Below, one piece after another: positions 23,432 through 25,041 of a stretch of 25,041 bases of DNA. Each line of letters starts with the position of its first letter. Position 1 is the first letter of the stretch. The position numbers were made by a program, and so were the translations under genes. This DNA is from Candidatus Latescibacterota bacterium. GTDB lineage: Bacteria; Latescibacterota; UBA2968; UBA8231. The notes beneath the pieces are model-generated. The model was not told where the DNA came from and did not search any database. It worked only from the letters and a program-made list of their open reading frames with translations. The stretch is from contig JAJDTN010000317.1 of NCBI GenBank assembly GCA_022827165.1, positions 1-25,041 on the forward strand. Direction: 5' to 3'.

Positions 23432-24361
23432 CTACTCGAGGGCGGCCTTGATCCTCGCCCAGGAAGAGGGGGTCACGGCGGAATCGTCGTCGTAGCGGGA
23501 TGGGTCTTCGCCGGCGCCGACCAATAGGCCGTCGACGAAGTAATCGGCGTGGGTTACTGACCATGGCAAGGCGAGTGTAAGAGAGAGGCTTTCCCCGTAC
23601 CCGTCCTCCCACTGAGTATCGTCATTGTCGCGCGTCATTATCTGGAATCCGATGGTCTTGCCAGGGTAGAGCTGCGAGGCTCGGGAGGCGTCCTCGTCGT
23701 CGTAGATGAGGTCGTCGAAGAGCGTCACCTTGACTTCGGTGACCGTCAAGGCCGGGGTCTCGCCGGTTACGCCGCCGCCCGCGGCGGCGTACGGATCCCG
23801 GACTACCCACTCGCTGGCACCCTGATGGTATAGATTCTCGCCGTCGGGTGCCTCGGCGATCACCATCCAATGCTGCGCCTGACGGTTGGTCTCCAGGACT
23901 TGGTCGGCCGTGCAATCCTCACACTGCCACCCGAGACGGTAGCTGAATCGCCCACCGGTGTGGTCGCCGTCGACAAAAAAGCGAAGGCCGGAGTCCCAGA
24001 GTTGCATTTCCCAGGGTTTGTCCCCGTCGTAGAGGTTGAAGTAGAGATCATCAAAGCGCTCCATGGCAATCCAAAGGGTACTTGTACTCTGGTTCCACGC
24101 GAGCCAGATTCGGAAGTCCACTTCCGATGGATCGTATTCGAATTCGCCTTGATACCCCCAGTAGAAGTCGAAGGCCGCCAGGGAGGGCTCGCCGACGACC
24201 TCGATCCAGTCGTCGACGCTGCCGTCGGTCAGGTCGATGCGGTCCAAGTCCTCGTCGAGCAACTCGAAGATGGGGTAGATCTGGTCGCCGACATGGGCAT
24301 GAGTGGCGCTGGCGGATCCCAGCAGCGGGGCGAAGGTCAGCAGGGCGAGGCAGGCACGCAT
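23432..24361 (-). CDS. Secreted array protein, paralogue 3
   Basis: A 309-residue paralogue; the signal peptide of 22 residues (one codon shorter) ends THA, leaving His23 (HVGDQIYPI) first in the mature chain. Through its central part it is much closer to paralogue 1 (DFRIWLAWNQSTSTLWIAME, LYFNLYDG, NRQAQHWMVIAE) than to its direct neighbours, while its last ~30 residues are nearly identical to paralogue 4. The cysteine pair is CEDC at 147-150. The loop before the C-terminal strand (TQWEDGYGESLSLTLALPWS) is specific to this copy. Confidence 0.75.
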   Translation of the reverse strand: MRACLALLTFAPLLGSASATHAHVGDQIYPIFELLDEDLDRIDLTDGSVDDWIEVVGEPSLAAFDFYWGYQGEFEYDPSEVDFRIWLAWNQSTSTLWIAMERFDDLYFNLYDGDKPWEMQLWDSGLRFFVDGDHTGGRFSYRLGWQCEDCTADQVLETNRQAQHWMVIAEAPDGENLYHQGASEWVVRDPYAAAGGGVTGETPALTVTEVKVTLFDDLIYDDEDASRASQLYPGKTIGFQIMTRDNDDTQWEDGYGESLSLTLALPWSVTHADYFVDGLLVGAGEDPSRYDDDSAVTPSSWARIKAALE

Positions 24362-24387
24362 GGTGTTCCTCCTTTGCGGTGGGGGGC

Positions 24388-25041
24388 TTACTCGAGGGCG
24401 GCCTTGATCCTCGCCCAGGAGGAGGGGGTCACGGCGGAATCGTCGTCGTAGCGGGATGGGTCTTCGCCGGCGCCGACGAGCAGGCCGTCGACGAAAAAGG
24501 TGGAGAAGAGGCTGACGGGGAGTTCCAAGGGCGTGAGCACGTAGCCGTACGAAGAGACAAAGGGAGGTTCCTCGTCAGCGTCGTAGATCCAGAGATCGAA
24601 ACCGATGGTCTTGCCCGGGTACAGCTCCGAGGCTTTGGAAGAACCCTCGTCACTGTAGACGAGGGCGTCGAAGGGCGTCACCTTCATCTCGAAGACCCAG
24701 GTTGCCGGGGTGCGGCCGATGACGCCGCCGCCGGCGGCTGCGTACGGGTCCTTCGTGGGCCACTCGCCGCCGCCGCGGAAGCGAACGAATTGGCCCCCCT
24801 CCGGGTCGATCGGCATCCAGTACTTCTGGGCCTGGAGAAAGTTCAACAGATCCAACTCTTCCTCCGTATGGTCACCGTCAGGGAACTTGAGATACCGACC
24901 ACCGGAGTGATCTCCGTCAACGTAGAACTCCATGCAAGCGTCCCATGCCCAGCAGTAGTTTGCTGTTTCCCTCTCGTCTCCGAGGGCCCCTACGTATCGG
25001 TCATCGAAGGCCTCCACGGCGACCCAGAGGGTACTGCTGTT
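24388..25041 (-). CDS. Secreted array protein, paralogue 4 (N-terminus beyond window)
   Basis: The C-terminal 217 residues of a fourth paralogue; the frame is open to the window edge, where NSSTLWVAVEAFDDRYV matches the central strand of the others. It keeps FYVDGDHSGGRY, DPYAAAGGGVIG, KVTPFDALVYSDE, LYPGKTIGFDLWIYDAD and the DDDSAVTPSSWARIKAALE end. The C-x-x-C pair of the other three is replaced by FPDGDH; cysteines occur instead upstream (NYCWAWDAC). The missing ~90 residues should contain the signal peptide and the IDLTDGSVEDW-type region. Confidence 0.72.
   Translation of the reverse strand, partial: NSSTLWVAVEAFDDRYVGALGDERETANYCWAWDACMEFYVDGDHSGGRYLKFPDGDHTEEELDLLNFLQAQKYWMPIDPEGGQFVRFRGGGEWPTKDPYAAAGGGVIGRTPATWVFEMKVTPFDALVYSDEGSSKASELYPGKTIGFDLWIYDADEEPPFVSSYGYVLTPLELPVSLFSTFFVDGLLVGAGEDPSRYDDDSAVTPSSWARIKAALE

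Larger units (their letters stand above)
21493..25041 (-). repeat. Tandem gene array of at least four units of ~956-971 bp
   Basis: Stop-to-stop distances are 968, 971 and 956 bases. Each unit comprises one gene plus its 26-base spacer. The ends and spacers are far more alike than the centres. The array is cut by the right edge, so the copy number is at least four. Confidence 0.8.

Overview
The window is a GC-rich, densely coding piece of a bacterial chromosome, probably from a metagenome assembly, with almost all spacers under 200 bases. Housekeeping genes (trxB, zapA, a phosphohexomutase, infA, a class I lysyl-tRNA synthetase, yhbY, fxsA, comEC) show that it is chromosomal. The class I lysyl-tRNA synthetase, the phosphohexomutase with a GGEGNGG sugar loop, and secreted proteins with an IDLTDGSVEDW-type segment and a SSWARIKA-type C-terminus suggest a deep-branching lineage of the FCB type, such as Latescibacterota or a relative. 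That placement is from memory of similar proteins and is tentative.

Layout. 1-1128 (-) is the N-terminal part of a molybdenum hydroxylase large subunit; its last ~130 bases look like foreign sequence joined at the contig edge. 1308-3865 holds a phosphopantetheinyl transferase, a RidA/CnbZ-like protein and a D-2-hydroxyacid dehydrogenase. 3866-5925 is a lower-GC accessory insert with a seven-repeat Sel1 protein (frameshifted near its end) and an uncharacterised HEPN/DUF4145-like protein. 5926-6867 is trxB.

6892-11000 (-) reads, in transcription order, a PIG3-type quinone oxidoreductase, a C45-family peptidase/acyltransferase and a CehA/McbA-type metallohydrolase, with overlapping start and stop codons. 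They are followed by a small membrane coiled-coil gene and a 96-bp remnant of a second metallohydrolase gene. An Ldh2-family dehydrogenase is divergent from this operon, only 26 bp from its first gene, and a perfect 12-bp palindrome sits exactly midway between the two start codons. Together these four enzymes look like a small co-regulated catabolic module of unknown substrate.

12156-18933 holds zapA, a convergent phosphohexomutase, an exported lipoprotein (FnIII plus NHL-like) coupled to a secreted TPR protein, a promoter and structured leader before infA-lysS, and the convergent fxsA-yhbY pair. comEC follows at 18957-21440.

21493-25041 (-) is a tandem array of at least four paralogous secreted proteins, each separated by a 26-bp spacer with the same perfect Shine-Dalgarno sequence. 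After the predicted signal cleavage the three complete members begin with histidine, and the array shows mosaic similarity that suggests gene conversion. This array is the most interesting and least described part of the window; it continues beyond the right edge.
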